From positions 2,976,001 to 3,040,000 of the forward strand of contig NZ_CP183948.1 in assembly GCF_052056485.1 (NCBI RefSeq): a DNA stretch of 64,000 nucleotides, read 5' to 3'. This DNA is from Paenibacillus_AQ nitricinens (GTDB taxonomy: Bacteria > Bacillota > Bacilli > Paenibacillales > Paenibacillaceae). The position numbers and the translations under genes are program-made. The notes beneath the pieces were generated by a model. The model searched no databases. It saw only the letters and a list, made by a program, of their open reading frames with translations, and had not been told where the DNA came from. How positions within the stretch are numbered: the stretch's first letter is position 1; every line of letters begins with the position of its first letter. This document shows, piece by piece, positions 9,681-17,426 of this stretch.

Positions 9681-10148
9681 TTTAGAGATCGCTTCTTGGT
9701 ATTGTTCATACCAAACGTTCCATTCAGCTTTTCGCGACTCTAGCGTGGTACCATCCAGAAGATGCTGGATCACATCCAGACATACATGCCAGCCAGCTAA
9801 ATCTCGGGGGGTGTGTGGCGTGAGCGTCCGGATCGTTTCATTCAAGACGAGTAAACATCCTTCTGAATTTGGATATAGCTCAAAGTGAACTGAATCTTCA
9901 GCCCACGTAAATTCAAGAACGGATTCATGTTGCAGGGCGGTAATCGTCATTTCTTCAAAGGTCCCGTCTTGCATATCAAACTTGATTAATCCACCTTTAC
10001 GCAGGTCTTCAACACTTAATTCAGTGAACCATAAAGCAAGCTTCTCATTCTCTGTCAGAAAGGACCATATTTCTGATGCGGGATGTTTTAGTTGACGTTC
10101 GAAACGAGCGACATAATGATCATCAACTTTTTTGAGGTTAGCTATCAT
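9672..10148 (-). CDS. SRPBCC / AHSA1-like domain protein
   Basis: A 158-aa protein of the START-like SRPBCC fold (AHSA1 type): an N-terminal beta strand and helix FERQLKHPASEIWSFLTENEKLALWF, a central beta-rich part and a C-terminal helix AGWHVCLDVIQHLLDG. Such proteins bind hydrophobic ligands or act as Hsp90-activator-like domains; the ligand here is unknown. AAAGGAG lies 9 nt before the ATG, and a 7-bp hairpin abuts this site directly upstream. Confidence 0.85.
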   Translation of the reverse strand: MIANLKKVDDHYVARFERQLKHPASEIWSFLTENEKLALWFTELSVEDLRKGGLIKFDMQDGTFEEMTITALQHESVLEFTWAEDSVHFELYPNSEGCLLVLNETIRTLTPHTPRDLAGWHVCLDVIQHLLDGTTLESRKAEWNVWYEQYQEAISKLG

Positions 10149-10164
10149 GTTATATTTCTCCTTT

Positions 10165-10188
10165 GGACTACTGTTGTAGTCCTTTTTT
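10165..10188 (+). other. Hairpin next to the SRPBCC ribosome binding site; terminator-like on + strand
   Basis: GGACTAC-TGTT-GTAGTCC is followed by TTTTTT on the + strand, where it could stop readthrough. On the minus strand it is transcribed in the leader of the SRPBCC gene, immediately before its AAAGGAG, so it could also affect translation. It directly borders the left end of the dispersed repeat element. Confidence 0.5.
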
Positions 10189-10190
10189 AT

Positions 10191-10795
10191 TGTTTAGGAA
10201 ATTATACAATACAAAAAAAATGTGGATAACTCCGAAGAAAGAGGAAGGAGGGGTGAACGTGAAGAAGCAGGAGACATGAAATAAACGAGGAGTCATCCAT
10301 CAGATTCTAAAAACCGAACGGACCTTATATCCTCCGAATTGCATGTTTTAGTCGAGCCTACGGACAAATGTATGCGAAAAACCGAATACAAATGTGCCGC
10401 CAGTAACGTAAATGAGCCAAATGTATGCGAAAAATCGAATACAATGTGCCGACGGTAATATAAACGAGCCAAATGTATGCGAAAAATCGAATACAATGTG
10501 CCGCCGGTAACGTAAATGAGCCAAATGTATGCGAAAAACCGAATACAATGTGCCGCCGGTAACGTAAATGAGCCAGCGCTGTTATTCACCCCAGATCACC
10601 CGGGAAGGGGCTTGTTATTAGGGAATAAGTGCAATACGGTCCGTCCCTAATATATGTGCTCATTTCATCGAAATAAAGCCATTCGGTCCGTAAGCGGAAC
10701 CTCACTACGAAGGTGTATATGGATACGAGTATGGAATTACGGATGTACTCAGCTTGTAACTCTACCTCCAAGGACGACGTCAGGCGTTTTTCTTG
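10191..10795 (+). repeat. Dispersed repeat element, copy 1 (left flank, 4 x 52-bp array, right flank)
   Basis: Nearly the same sequence recurs at 40341-41400 in the same orientation. It has a 175-bp left flank starting TGTTTAGGAAATTATAC, the tandem array, and a right flank of about 220 bp that starts AGCGCTGTTATTC and ends in CAGGCGTTTTT. The left flank holds a perfect DnaA-box sequence (TGTGGATAA at 10221-10229, reverse of TTATCCACA) and a ribosome binding site with a GTG mini-ORF that is broken here by a TGA at codon 7 (intact in copy 2). No transposase or terminal inverted repeat is visible. It fills most of the gene-free stretch 10149-11336. Confidence 0.85.
10366..10574 (+). repeat. Tandem array of four 52-bp units
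   Basis: Units start at 10366, 10419, 10471 and 10523 (first unit 53 bp, others 52). Each begins AAATGTATGCGAAAAA and ends GAGCC. Each carries an imperfect palindrome TGTATgCGA-AAA-type stem against TCGaATACA. Units differ at a few positions (CCGCCGGTAACG, CCGACGGTAATA, CCGCCAGTAACG). Confidence 0.95.
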
Positions 10796-10907
10796 TTGAG
10801 TTGAGGCTTATTAGAACGAGTATAACAATTGTTCGCATGAAAAAAAACTATTGTACGGTTTGGTTAGGCGTCTGTAATATGTTACGGACAGGGAGCAGAG
10901 AATGATG

Positions 10908-11213
10908 GTGTAGCAGAATGAATTGAATTTGCGGAATGGGGACTCTTGAGTCCTGAGCGATCTGCGGAGGCGAATATGAGGATGCGCAGACTTTTCGGAC
11001 TGCATTGCAGCTATTTGAGCTTTTTAGTGCTTATTTTAGCGGTATCGGACTGCATAGCCATAGCTCTTATTTCCACAATTTCTATTAAAAATAGGGTGTA
11101 TTTGTGTGAATAGGTGCAACTGAGTCCGATAGTGTAGCAAAATAGCCTGAAATTGCGAAATTAGGGCTCCTTAGTCCGAACGATCTGCGATGACGAGGAA
11201 GATTCACAGAGCG
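10908..11213 (+). repeat. Cluster of degenerate 'GGACT' intergenic repeats
   Basis: Two similar blocks of about 82 bp, at 10908-10990 and 11132-11213, both start GTGTAGCA and contain AGTCC...GATCTGCG. Between them are TTTCGGACTGCATTGCAG (10993), a second TATCGGACTGCAT copy, and an inverted copy TGCAACTGAGTCCGAT (11115-11130). The same words occur at 20076. This looks like a small non-coding dispersed family. Confidence 0.55.
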
Positions 11214-11336
11214 GAAAAGCATCGCCTTTTATAAGAATACATTGCGGCAGTTTGATGTATATCTACAGTTTTTTATGCTAAAATAGACGCAATTCTGCTT
11301 GCCATACTTTTGCTTTGGCGAGGAGGATCATAGGGT

Positions 11337-11768
11337 GTGGCATTGGTGAATGGGAAGGGGGCTGCGTATATGGGGATGATGTCCTGGCTGGTTGAGCAGC
11401 GAATTCAAGAATCTATGCGTAATGGGGAATTTCGAGATTTACCTGGGCATGGCAAGCCACTGGAGCTTGAGGATTTATCGGGCGTGCCAGAAGAATTGCG
11501 CATGTCGTTCAAAATTATGAAGAATTCCGGGCTGGTGTCCGAGGAAGTATCATTGCGTGCAGAATGCGTTACCCTCGAAGGGCTGCTCGCTGCCTGCCAC
11601 CATAGCGGAGGTATTGAAACTAGTGAAGGCAAGGCAATCCGGGCAAAATTGTCATTGAAAAGGCTGCGTCTGCAAGAGCTTCTGCGTGAACGAGGCTTAG
11701 ATAGTAATTCTGCTTTTATGGAATACAGTGTTCAAATACACGAACAGATAATTAGGGAAGAAGAATAA
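11337..11768 (+). CDS. DUF1992 (DnaJ-C28-like conserved domain) protein
   Basis: A 143-aa protein with the DUF1992 signature VEQRIQESMRNGEFRDLPGHGKPL (residues 16-40, split here as VEQRIQESMRNGEF and RDLPGHGKPLEL), followed by GLVSEEVSLRAE. The domain is shared with DnaJ homologue C28, but no J domain is present. Function unknown. The GTG start lies 10 nt after AGGAGG; in-frame GTG 11346 and ATG 11370 are alternatives. Confidence 0.85.
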   Translation: MALVNGKGAAYMGMMSWLVEQRIQESMRNGEFRDLPGHGKPLELEDLSGVPEELRMSFKIMKNSGLVSEEVSLRAECVTLEGLLAACHHSGGIETSEGKAIRAKLSLKRLRLQELLRERGLDSNSAFMEYSVQIHEQIIREEE

Positions 11769-11818
11769 CGATTATTAGGGTTCTTTTGTATGGACATGAG
11801 GATAAATAGTATGATATA

Positions 11819-11861
11819 AAGGCATCTCTAAGTCGGTTTAGACGAAAGAGTTGCCTTTTTG
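11819..11861 (+). terminator. Terminator between DUF1992 gene and GNAT gene
   Basis: AAGGCATCTCT pairs with AGAGTTGCCTT (one mismatch), followed by TTTTT. Confidence 0.7.
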
Positions 11862-11886
11862 CGTACTTCGCTTCATAAGTGTATTC

Positions 11887-12312
11887 TCATCTTGCTTGCT
11901 TGAAATATACCCATTCTGGATCACCATCGTCTAAATTCTCAATGATTCCGCTTCTTACAAATCCTAGAGAAAGACACACTTGCTGCATGATCGTATTGGA
12001 CTCATTGGTGGAAGTAAACAGCTTTGGGGTTGGAGAATGTTCTTCAATGTAACGAATAAGTGCACCGGCAATGCCAAGACGTCTGAAATTAGGATTCACA
12101 ATTACGAGCTGAATAAAACAGCATTCGAAAAAAGTGGTATCGTAACAAGCATAACCGACAGGCTCACTGTTAATCGAAGCTACAACACATTGCTCGTTTA
12201 GAATGTATTGCTCGATTTTAGGTTTGCGATTTTCGCTGCCAATGACCATGCTATCGATCTTGCTGAGTATAGATAAATCTGAAATAGCGGCAGTAGTTGT
12301 AGTTACAAGCAT
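11887..12312 (-). CDS. GNAT family N-acetyltransferase
   Basis: A 141-aa single-domain GNAT. The acetyl-CoA binding motif A region reads LVIVNPNFRRLGIAGALIRYIEEH, with the R-x-x-G-x-A pyrophosphate loop as RRLGIA. The C-terminal GFVRSGIIENL is the usual last strand. The substrate cannot be inferred. AAAGGAGG precedes the ATG on the minus strand. Confidence 0.85.
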   Translation of the reverse strand: MLVTTTTAAISDLSILSKIDSMVIGSENRKPKIEQYILNEQCVVASINSEPVGYACYDTTFFECCFIQLVIVNPNFRRLGIAGALIRYIEEHSPTPKLFTSTNESNTIMQQVCLSLGFVRSGIIENLDDGDPEWVYFKQAR

Positions 12313-12469
12313 TTTAGAAAGCCTCCTTTTCTATAATATAAGAAAGTTATACTTGAAATAGTAAGTACAGATTGTCTTGATCTTTGAAGTTTTTTCGCAC
12401 ATGATGAATAGGGTTTAGTCCACATCAAAGGAAATCATAACATATTATTACAAACGATGGAGAGATATA

Positions 12470-14962
12470 ATGAAACAGCTTCCAATTATACATGTGCTTC
12501 CAGACCTGAAACACATACTTAGCTCCTCACCGGCGGCTGTTCTGATCGCAGAACCCGGTGCGGGCAAAACAACAGGAACGCCTCCGGCATTTCTGGACGA
12601 GCCATGGATGGCTGGTAAAAGCATTCTTATGCTAGAGCCCAGAAGACTTGCTGCAAGATCAGCTGCAACTTACATGGCGTCCTGCCTTGGAGAGAGTGTT
12701 GGACAGACGGTAGGTTATCGGATGCGGAACGACACTAAGGTAGGCAAGCATACACGAATTGTTGTAGTGACTGAAGGTGTCTTAACGAGGATGCTTCAGA
12801 GTGATCCATCACTAGGGGATGTGGGTCTGATTATTTTTGATGAGTTCCATGAGCGTAGTCTACATGCGGATCTGGGACTAGCTCTGGCGCTGGAAGCGCA
12901 GGCAGTGCTGCGTGATGATCTTCGGATTCTGATTATGTCAGCAACACTAGATAGTGAACGGGTCTCGGTTATGCTGGGCGATGCACCAGTCGTTGATTGT
13001 CCGGGACGAACCTATCCGGTGGAAACTATCTATACCCCAACTACAGGGAATCTTCCGATTGAAAAATCGGCCACAGCCGTAGTGAGACGTGCGCTTGCTG
13101 AACAGCCGGGAGATATTCTTGTATTCTTGCCGGGTGAACGAGAGATTCGCAGAACCCAAAATGAGCTGGAACAGGGTAAGCTTTCGGATGGGGTCGTACT
13201 TCGCCCTTTGTATGGACAATTACCACAGGTTATGCAGGATGCTGCAGTGGCTCCGTCTAAAGAAGGTGAACGTAAAGTCGTGCTAGCGACCTCCATTGCA
13301 GAGACAAGCTTGACGATTGAAGGTGTGCGAACGGTAATTGATACAGGGCTGCGTCGCACGCAGATTTTCTCTCCGCGTACGGGAATGCCAAGTCTTACAA
13401 CGGTTCCGGTATCGAAAGCCTCTGCCGATCAGCGGCGTGGACGGGCCGGGCGGACAGCTCCGGGCGTATGCTACAGGCTGTGGAGTCAGGAGGAACATAA
13501 TCGCCTTCCGGATGACAATGTGCCGGAGATTATGGAGACGGATCTTGCGCAGCTCGCTTTGGAGCTGGCGCTGTGGGGCGTGCGCGATCCTGCCGCGCTA
13601 GCTTGGCTTGACGCGCCGCCCGCTGCGCCCTATGCGCAGGGCACCGCGTTACTGCGCCAGCTCGGCGCGCTGGACGCCGGCGGCGCCATCACGGCGCACG
13701 GCCGCAGCATGGCCGCGCTTGGCGCGCATCCGCGAGCCGCGCATATGCTGCTGCGCGCGGCAGAGCTTGGCGCAGCACCGCTCGCCTGCCGGCTGGCGGC
13801 GCTGCTGCAAGAGCGGGACCTGTTCAAGGGTCCCGCGGCACAAGATTGCGACCTCACGCTCCGCGTAGAGGCGCTGCTCCGGTTCGAGCGCTCCGCCGAT
13901 ACGGGCGGAGCGGACCCTGCGGCTCTGCGCGCGGTGGTGCGCGAGAGCCGCAATTTCCTGGCGCAGCTGCAAGCAGCGCCGGTCGGGACCGTGAACGACA
14001 TCAGCCCCTGCGGTCTGCTTCTGTCGTTCGCCTATCCCGACCGTATCGGGCAGAAACGCGGTGATGGCGCGTTTCTGCTATCCGCCGGTCGTGGCGTGGC
14101 CATGCGGGAAGGGCAACCTCTGGCCCGATCCGCTTATATTGTGGCTGCATCTGTTGACGATCGAGCCACACAAGGCGCAATCTTGCTGGCAGCTGAGCTA
14201 GAAGAAGGACAACTGCTTAAATATCATGCAGATCACATCATAGAGGATTCTGACGTGTATTGGGATAAAGAAAGTGGAAGCGTGAAAAAACGCCGCCAAA
14301 CGATGCTTGGCGCTCTTGTCTTAAAAGAAACGTCACATGAAAGACCCTCCGCAGAAGAAACAGCGAAAGTACTGCTAAGTGTAATCGCAGAGGATGGGAT
14401 TGATATCTTACCGTGGGAAAAGGGAACCCTGCAGCTTCGTGAGCGGTTAATGTTTATGCATGCCTTACGTTCAGATTGGCCGGATGTCTCAGATGAATCA
14501 TTAATTGAGACGCTGAATGAATGGCTATTACCTTATATTCAGGGTATGCGGAACTTGCGCGATCTTCAGCGAATCCCGTTATCCCGGGCGCTTGAGGGGC
14601 TGCTGGACTGGAATCAGCGACAGTTTCTTGAACAGGAAGCACCGACACATATAACAGTTCCTAGTGGTTCGCGTGTGCCGGTGGACTATGCTAATCCAGC
14701 TGCTCCCGTACTGGCTGTGCGTTTGCAAGAGATGTTTGGACAGTTAGACACCCCTAGAATTGGAGGGGGGAAGGTACCTGTTTTGCTTCATCTTTTGTCA
14801 CCGGCAAGAAGACCGATGCAGGTGACTTCTGACCTTGCAAGCTTTTGGCGTGGCACTTATTTTGAGGTTAAAAAGGATCTAAAAGGACGGTATCCTAAGC
14901 ATTATTGGCCAGACGACCCTTTGCAAGCTATTCCGACCCATCGAACACGTCCCAAGAAATAA
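12470..14962 (+). CDS. hrpB: ATP-dependent helicase HrpB
   Basis: An 830-aa DExH-box helicase. Motif I is AEPGAGKTT (about residue 27), motif Ia LEPRRLAAR, motif II DEFHERS, motif III SATLD, then ATSIAETSLTI and the arginine-finger motif DQRRGRAGR. A helicase-associated domain follows, and the C-terminal HrpB domain ends in WPDDP...PTHRTRPKK. HrpB homologues are common but their cellular RNA/DNA target is not settled. Bases about 13560-14100 (ratchet / HA2 region) are far richer in G+C and CGC/GCG codons than either side, although the frame stays open; 46 of the 60 bases 13621-13680 are G or C by hand count. Confidence 0.95.
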   Translation: MKQLPIIHVLPDLKHILSSSPAAVLIAEPGAGKTTGTPPAFLDEPWMAGKSILMLEPRRLAARSAATYMASCLGESVGQTVGYRMRNDTKVGKHTRIVVVTEGVLTRMLQSDPSLGDVGLIIFDEFHERSLHADLGLALALEAQAVLRDDLRILIMSATLDSERVSVMLGDAPVVDCPGRTYPVETIYTPTTGNLPIEKSATAVVRRALAEQPGDILVFLPGEREIRRTQNELEQGKLSDGVVLRPLYGQLPQVMQDAAVAPSKEGERKVVLATSIAETSLTIEGVRTVIDTGLRRTQIFSPRTGMPSLTTVPVSKASADQRRGRAGRTAPGVCYRLWSQEEHNRLPDDNVPEIMETDLAQLALELALWGVRDPAALAWLDAPPAAPYAQGTALLRQLGALDAGGAITAHGRSMAALGAHPRAAHMLLRAAELGAAPLACRLAALLQERDLFKGPAAQDCDLTLRVEALLRFERSADTGGADPAALRAVVRESRNFLAQLQAAPVGTVNDISPCGLLLSFAYPDRIGQKRGDGAFLLSAGRGVAMREGQPLARSAYIVAASVDDRATQGAILLAAELEEGQLLKYHADHIIEDSDVYWDKESGSVKKRRQTMLGALVLKETSHERPSAEETAKVLLSVIAEDGIDILPWEKGTLQLRERLMFMHALRSDWPDVSDESLIETLNEWLLPYIQGMRNLRDLQRIPLSRALEGLLDWNQRQFLEQEAPTHITVPSGSRVPVDYANPAAPVLAVRLQEMFGQLDTPRIGGGKVPVLLHLLSPARRPMQVTSDLASFWRGTYFEVKKDLKGRYPKHYWPDDPLQAIPTHRTRPKK

Positions 14963-14997
14963 TATGGTTATTCGTGCACTTGAATTTTAAATTAGAT

Positions 14998-15022
14998 GTT
15001 TTGACTTCAGCTTACAGGGTAA
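14998..15022 (+). promoter_or_regulatory. SigB-like promoter upstream of the glycine-zipper stress gene
   Basis: GTTTTG (14998-15003), 13 bp, GGGTAA (15017-15022) resembles the Bacillus general-stress consensus GTTT-N(12-15)-GGGWAW and lies 36 bp before the GTG start. I cannot tell from this window whether a sigma-B-type factor exists in this organism. Confidence 0.35.
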
Positions 15023-15058
15023 TTAACTAGCGAAGACAATTACTAAGGAGGGCTTCAA

Positions 15059-15643
15059 GTGACTAAAAAAATCGTAGGTATCTTTGATACAGAACAAGAA
15101 GCAACCAGAGCCATTGAAGGACTTCACAATCAAGGGTTCAGTAATGATGAAATATCAGTAATCACACGTGATCGCGATGAGCTAAGACATATTTCGGATG
15201 ATACAGGTACAAAAGCTCCCGAAGGAGTGGCAACAGGTGCTGCTACGGGCGGCGTATTAGGTGGTGTTACCGGACTTCTAGCAGGTATCGGAGCGCTCGC
15301 CATTCCGGGCATTGGTCCTATTCTGGCAGCGGGACCTATTGTGGCAACATTAACAGGTGCAGCCGTCGGTGCAGGTGCAGGTGGCTTAGTTGGCGGCCTG
15401 ATCGGTCTTGGCATTCCTGAGGATGAGGCAAAAGAATACGAAGGATACGTAGAAAGTGGCAAGATCCTTGTGCTTGTTGAGGATAATGGACGAGGGTATC
15501 AAGCGCATGATGTGTTCCGAGACAATCGCTCACTAAATGCTCAGCGTTACGAAGGCGTCTATAACGAAGATACTCGTCTAGGTAATTCAATGGCTAACAG
15601 AGCAGACCGAACGGCTGAAGTTTATAACCGCGATAAAATCTAA
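15059..15643 (+). CDS. General stress protein (YflT/17M-like N-domain with glycine zipper)
   Basis: A 194-aa protein. Residues 1-45 (KKIVGIFDTEQEATRAIEGL) match the N-terminal fold of heat- and stress-induced YflT-type proteins. Residues 60-125 form a long Gly/Ala-rich zipper (TGAATGGVLGGVTGLLAGIG and GAAVGAGAGGLVGGLIG) likely to associate with membrane. The tail GIPEDEAKEYEGYVESGKILVLV is the usual end of this family, followed by about 40 variable residues. The GTG start follows AAGGAGGG. A SigB-like promoter lies upstream and a strong terminator downstream, so it is probably monocistronic and stress controlled. Confidence 0.8.
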   Translation: MTKKIVGIFDTEQEATRAIEGLHNQGFSNDEISVITRDRDELRHISDDTGTKAPEGVATGAATGGVLGGVTGLLAGIGALAIPGIGPILAAGPIVATLTGAAVGAGAGGLVGGLIGLGIPEDEAKEYEGYVESGKILVLVEDNGRGYQAHDVFRDNRSLNAQRYEGVYNEDTRLGNSMANRADRTAEVYNRDKI

Positions 15644-15681
15644 AATGTTAATCGGTCTACTTTTACTATGAACAATCCATT

Positions 15682-15724
15682 AAAGACTGCACCTCCTAGC
15701 GATAAGCTGTGAGGTGCAGTCTTT
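15682..15724 (+). terminator. Rho-independent terminator after the stress gene
   Basis: Perfect 14-bp stem AAAGACTGCACCTC / GAGGTGCAGTCTTT, with TTTG-TT after it. Confidence 0.8.
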
Positions 15725-15792
15725 GTTATACATGTGGTATGATATGGATAATAATCCAAATTATATTTGGATATTTGAGAAATAACTGAAAA

Positions 15793-15933
15793 ATGCACAA
15801 TGCTGATACCATGGCAGTCATTTCTGATGTACATAGCAGTGTTTATACTTTAGAGGCTGTTCTGAAGGAGGGCTTAAATGAAGATATTTGTAGCCGGTGC
15901 AGCGGGCGTGATAGGACGGCTATTGCTACCTAA
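15793..15933 (+). pseudogene. 5' remnant of a metallophosphoesterase gene
   Basis: An in-frame stretch from ATG 15793 (or 15811) reads MAVISDVHSSVYTLEAVLKE, the beta1/D-x-H start of calcineurin-like phosphoesterases (usually I-S-D-x-H-G/S-N...ALEAVL). After about 27 codons it runs into the epimerase gene in another frame and stops at 15933. The rest of the enzyme (GD, GNH, H motifs) is absent. The remnant supplies the AAGGAGG site of the epimerase gene. Confidence 0.6.
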
Positions 15934-16744
15934 GTTATTTGAAGCGGGGCATGAGGTTGTCGGAATGACCCATAAGGAAGAAAATAGAGCATTTATTGAG
16001 AAATGTGGAGCACAGGCGGTAATCGCGGATGTTTTCGATCGAGAGGCCATATTTACGTCCATTCACAAAGCACAGCCAGAAGTGGTTATTCATCAGCTAA
16101 CTTCACTAAGTCAGCGGAATTTCTCAGATAATTCCAGGATAAGAATAGAAGGAACACGAAATATTGTGGATGCATCCCTTGCAGCTGGCGTGGAACAAAT
16201 TATTGCACAAAGTATTTCATGGGCTTATGAAGCTGGAGAGGAGCCAGCTACGGAGGAAACTCCATTAGATCTTAAGGCTTTGGAGCCTCGGAGAAGAACG
16301 ATTGAAGGTATATACTCACTAGAGAAAGCAGTTGCCGAGATCCCAAATCATGTGATCTTGCGGTATGGAATGTTGTACGGCCAAGGAACATGGTATGACA
16401 CTGATGGTTATATGGCAGAGGAAATTCGTCAAGGACGAGTGACAGCGACAGATGCAGTTGTATCATTCCTACATGTGGAGGATGCAGCTAACGCAGCGGT
16501 GCTTGCTCTGAACTGGCCTTCAGGCCCTGTGAACATCGTAGACGACGAGCCTGCTAAAGGATTGGATTGGTTATCAGCTTATTCAGGTACCATAGATGCT
16601 CCTGCTCCTAATGTTCAAGAAGGCAGAGAAGGATGGGAACGGGGAGCCTCCAATACGAAAGCCCGAATGGATTACGAATGGAGTCCACTGTACCGGTCAT
16701 GGAGGTCAGGATTTGCTCGGAGCTTGAATGTCCAGAGTGAATGA
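15878..16744 (+). CDS. NAD-dependent epimerase/dehydratase family protein
   Basis: A 288-aa extended-SDR protein. The N-terminus MKIFVAGAAGVIGRLLLP carries the GxxGxxG NAD(P) loop. IAQSISWAYEAG is the usual catalytic Ser strand, but the YxxxK pair is not in its normal place: the nearest candidate is YSLEKAV (about residue 147). NmrA/NAD-epimerase-like proteins of this type act on sugars or unknown small molecules. AAGGAGGG precedes the ATG. Two small membrane-protein genes follow closely. Confidence 0.85.
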   Translation: MKIFVAGAAGVIGRLLLPKLFEAGHEVVGMTHKEENRAFIEKCGAQAVIADVFDREAIFTSIHKAQPEVVIHQLTSLSQRNFSDNSRIRIEGTRNIVDASLAAGVEQIIAQSISWAYEAGEEPATEETPLDLKALEPRRRTIEGIYSLEKAVAEIPNHVILRYGMLYGQGTWYDTDGYMAEEIRQGRVTATDAVVSFLHVEDAANAAVLALNWPSGPVNIVDDEPAKGLDWLSAYSGTIDAPAPNVQEGREGWERGASNTKARMDYEWSPLYRSWRSGFARSLNVQSE

Positions 16745-16770
16745 ATTCAGCTACTGAAAGGAAGTGCAGT

Positions 16771-16899
16771 ATGAGTTTACTTCTTGTGATTTTGTTCTTT
16801 ATTGGTTTAATCATGATGATTAGCAATCAATATGCGATGATCAAGAAAATGGACGAAATGAATGAGTCACTAAGTGAAATTAATAATAAACTTGGTTAG
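16771..16899 (+). CDS. Small single-pass membrane protein (42 aa)
   Basis: The protein starts MSLLLVILFFIGLIMMISNQ, a clear N-terminal transmembrane helix, and continues into a short amphipathic helix (KKMDEMNESLSEINNKLG) like a mini coiled coil. GAAAGGAAG lies before the ATG. It sits 26 bp after the epimerase gene and 24 bp before the next small gene. I do not recognise the family; the layout (helix plus coil) resembles small membrane scaffold proteins. Confidence 0.65.
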   Translation: MSLLLVILFFIGLIMMISNQYAMIKKMDEMNESLSEINNKLG

Positions 16900-16923
16900 C
16901 TAATGTTGAAAAGGAGTGATGAC

Positions 16924-17118
16924 GTGGGGGTAATAAAAAATTTCTCTCTAGTGGTCGTGAATTTAATCGCGGATCTATGGTTTGGAATCGTACGAAAACC
17001 CGAATTTTATGATAATCACACGGTTACTACAACAAAGAGAGGGTATGTCCTATTTGTAACGTTAGCAGGTATTATCGCTGTGGGAACCGCCATTTGGCTA
17101 TGCTCTAGAATTTATTAA
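16924..17118 (+). CDS. Small membrane protein (64 aa), unknown function
   Basis: An N-terminal half with a hydrophobic stretch (VIKNFSLVVVNLIADLWFGI), a polar middle (RKPEFYDNHTVTTTKRG), and a C-terminal transmembrane helix (YVLFVTLAGIIAVGTAIWL). AAGGAG at 16911-16916 favours the GTG start at 16924 over an ATG at 16903, which lies upstream of that site. It is probably co-transcribed with the 42-aa gene before it, and a terminator follows. Family not recognised. Confidence 0.6.
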   Translation: MGVIKNFSLVVVNLIADLWFGIVRKPEFYDNHTVTTTKRGYVLFVTLAGIIAVGTAIWLCSRIY

Positions 17119-17123
17119 GGAGA

Positions 17124-17149
17124 AGACTGCCAATAGGCGGTCTTTTTTT
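17124..17149 (+). terminator. Rho-independent terminator
   Basis: AGACTGCC-AATA-GGCGGTCT followed by TTTTTT. The remaining 280 bp before the next gene contain only a loose inverted repeat (ACTCGA...TCGAGT, 17175-17217); I see no gene there. Confidence 0.85.
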
Positions 17150-17426
17150 CATATTGGACGTCAGCATGCATGACTCGACAAACGGTTAAGTGAGGCTAGA
17201 CGAACGAATCGAGTCGGCATTTTGTTACTACTTGCCGTGTCTTATGAAATTCAAAGTAAGGATAGTCAGGTTTAGAAAGGAACCTTGAGATTGCTGAGTT
17301 AGTTTGCGTTTGTGCTCTCTAGAAAACTGTAAAGATTAATATATAAGTGTTTATTACCAATCATTTACTTTAAGAAGTGATACTATAGATGATAGAAGGT
17401 GAAGTAGCAGCGAGGAGGAATTGTAC

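Noticed and set aside
10221..10229. Replication origin at the DnaA-box sequence
   Set aside because: Only one box per element copy; no dnaA or dnaN, no box cluster and no AT-rich unwinding region of origin type.
13338..14064. Overlapping ORFs on both strands in the hrpB GC-rich region
   Set aside because: High G+C removes stop codons in all frames; the hrpB frame alone has family motifs throughout.
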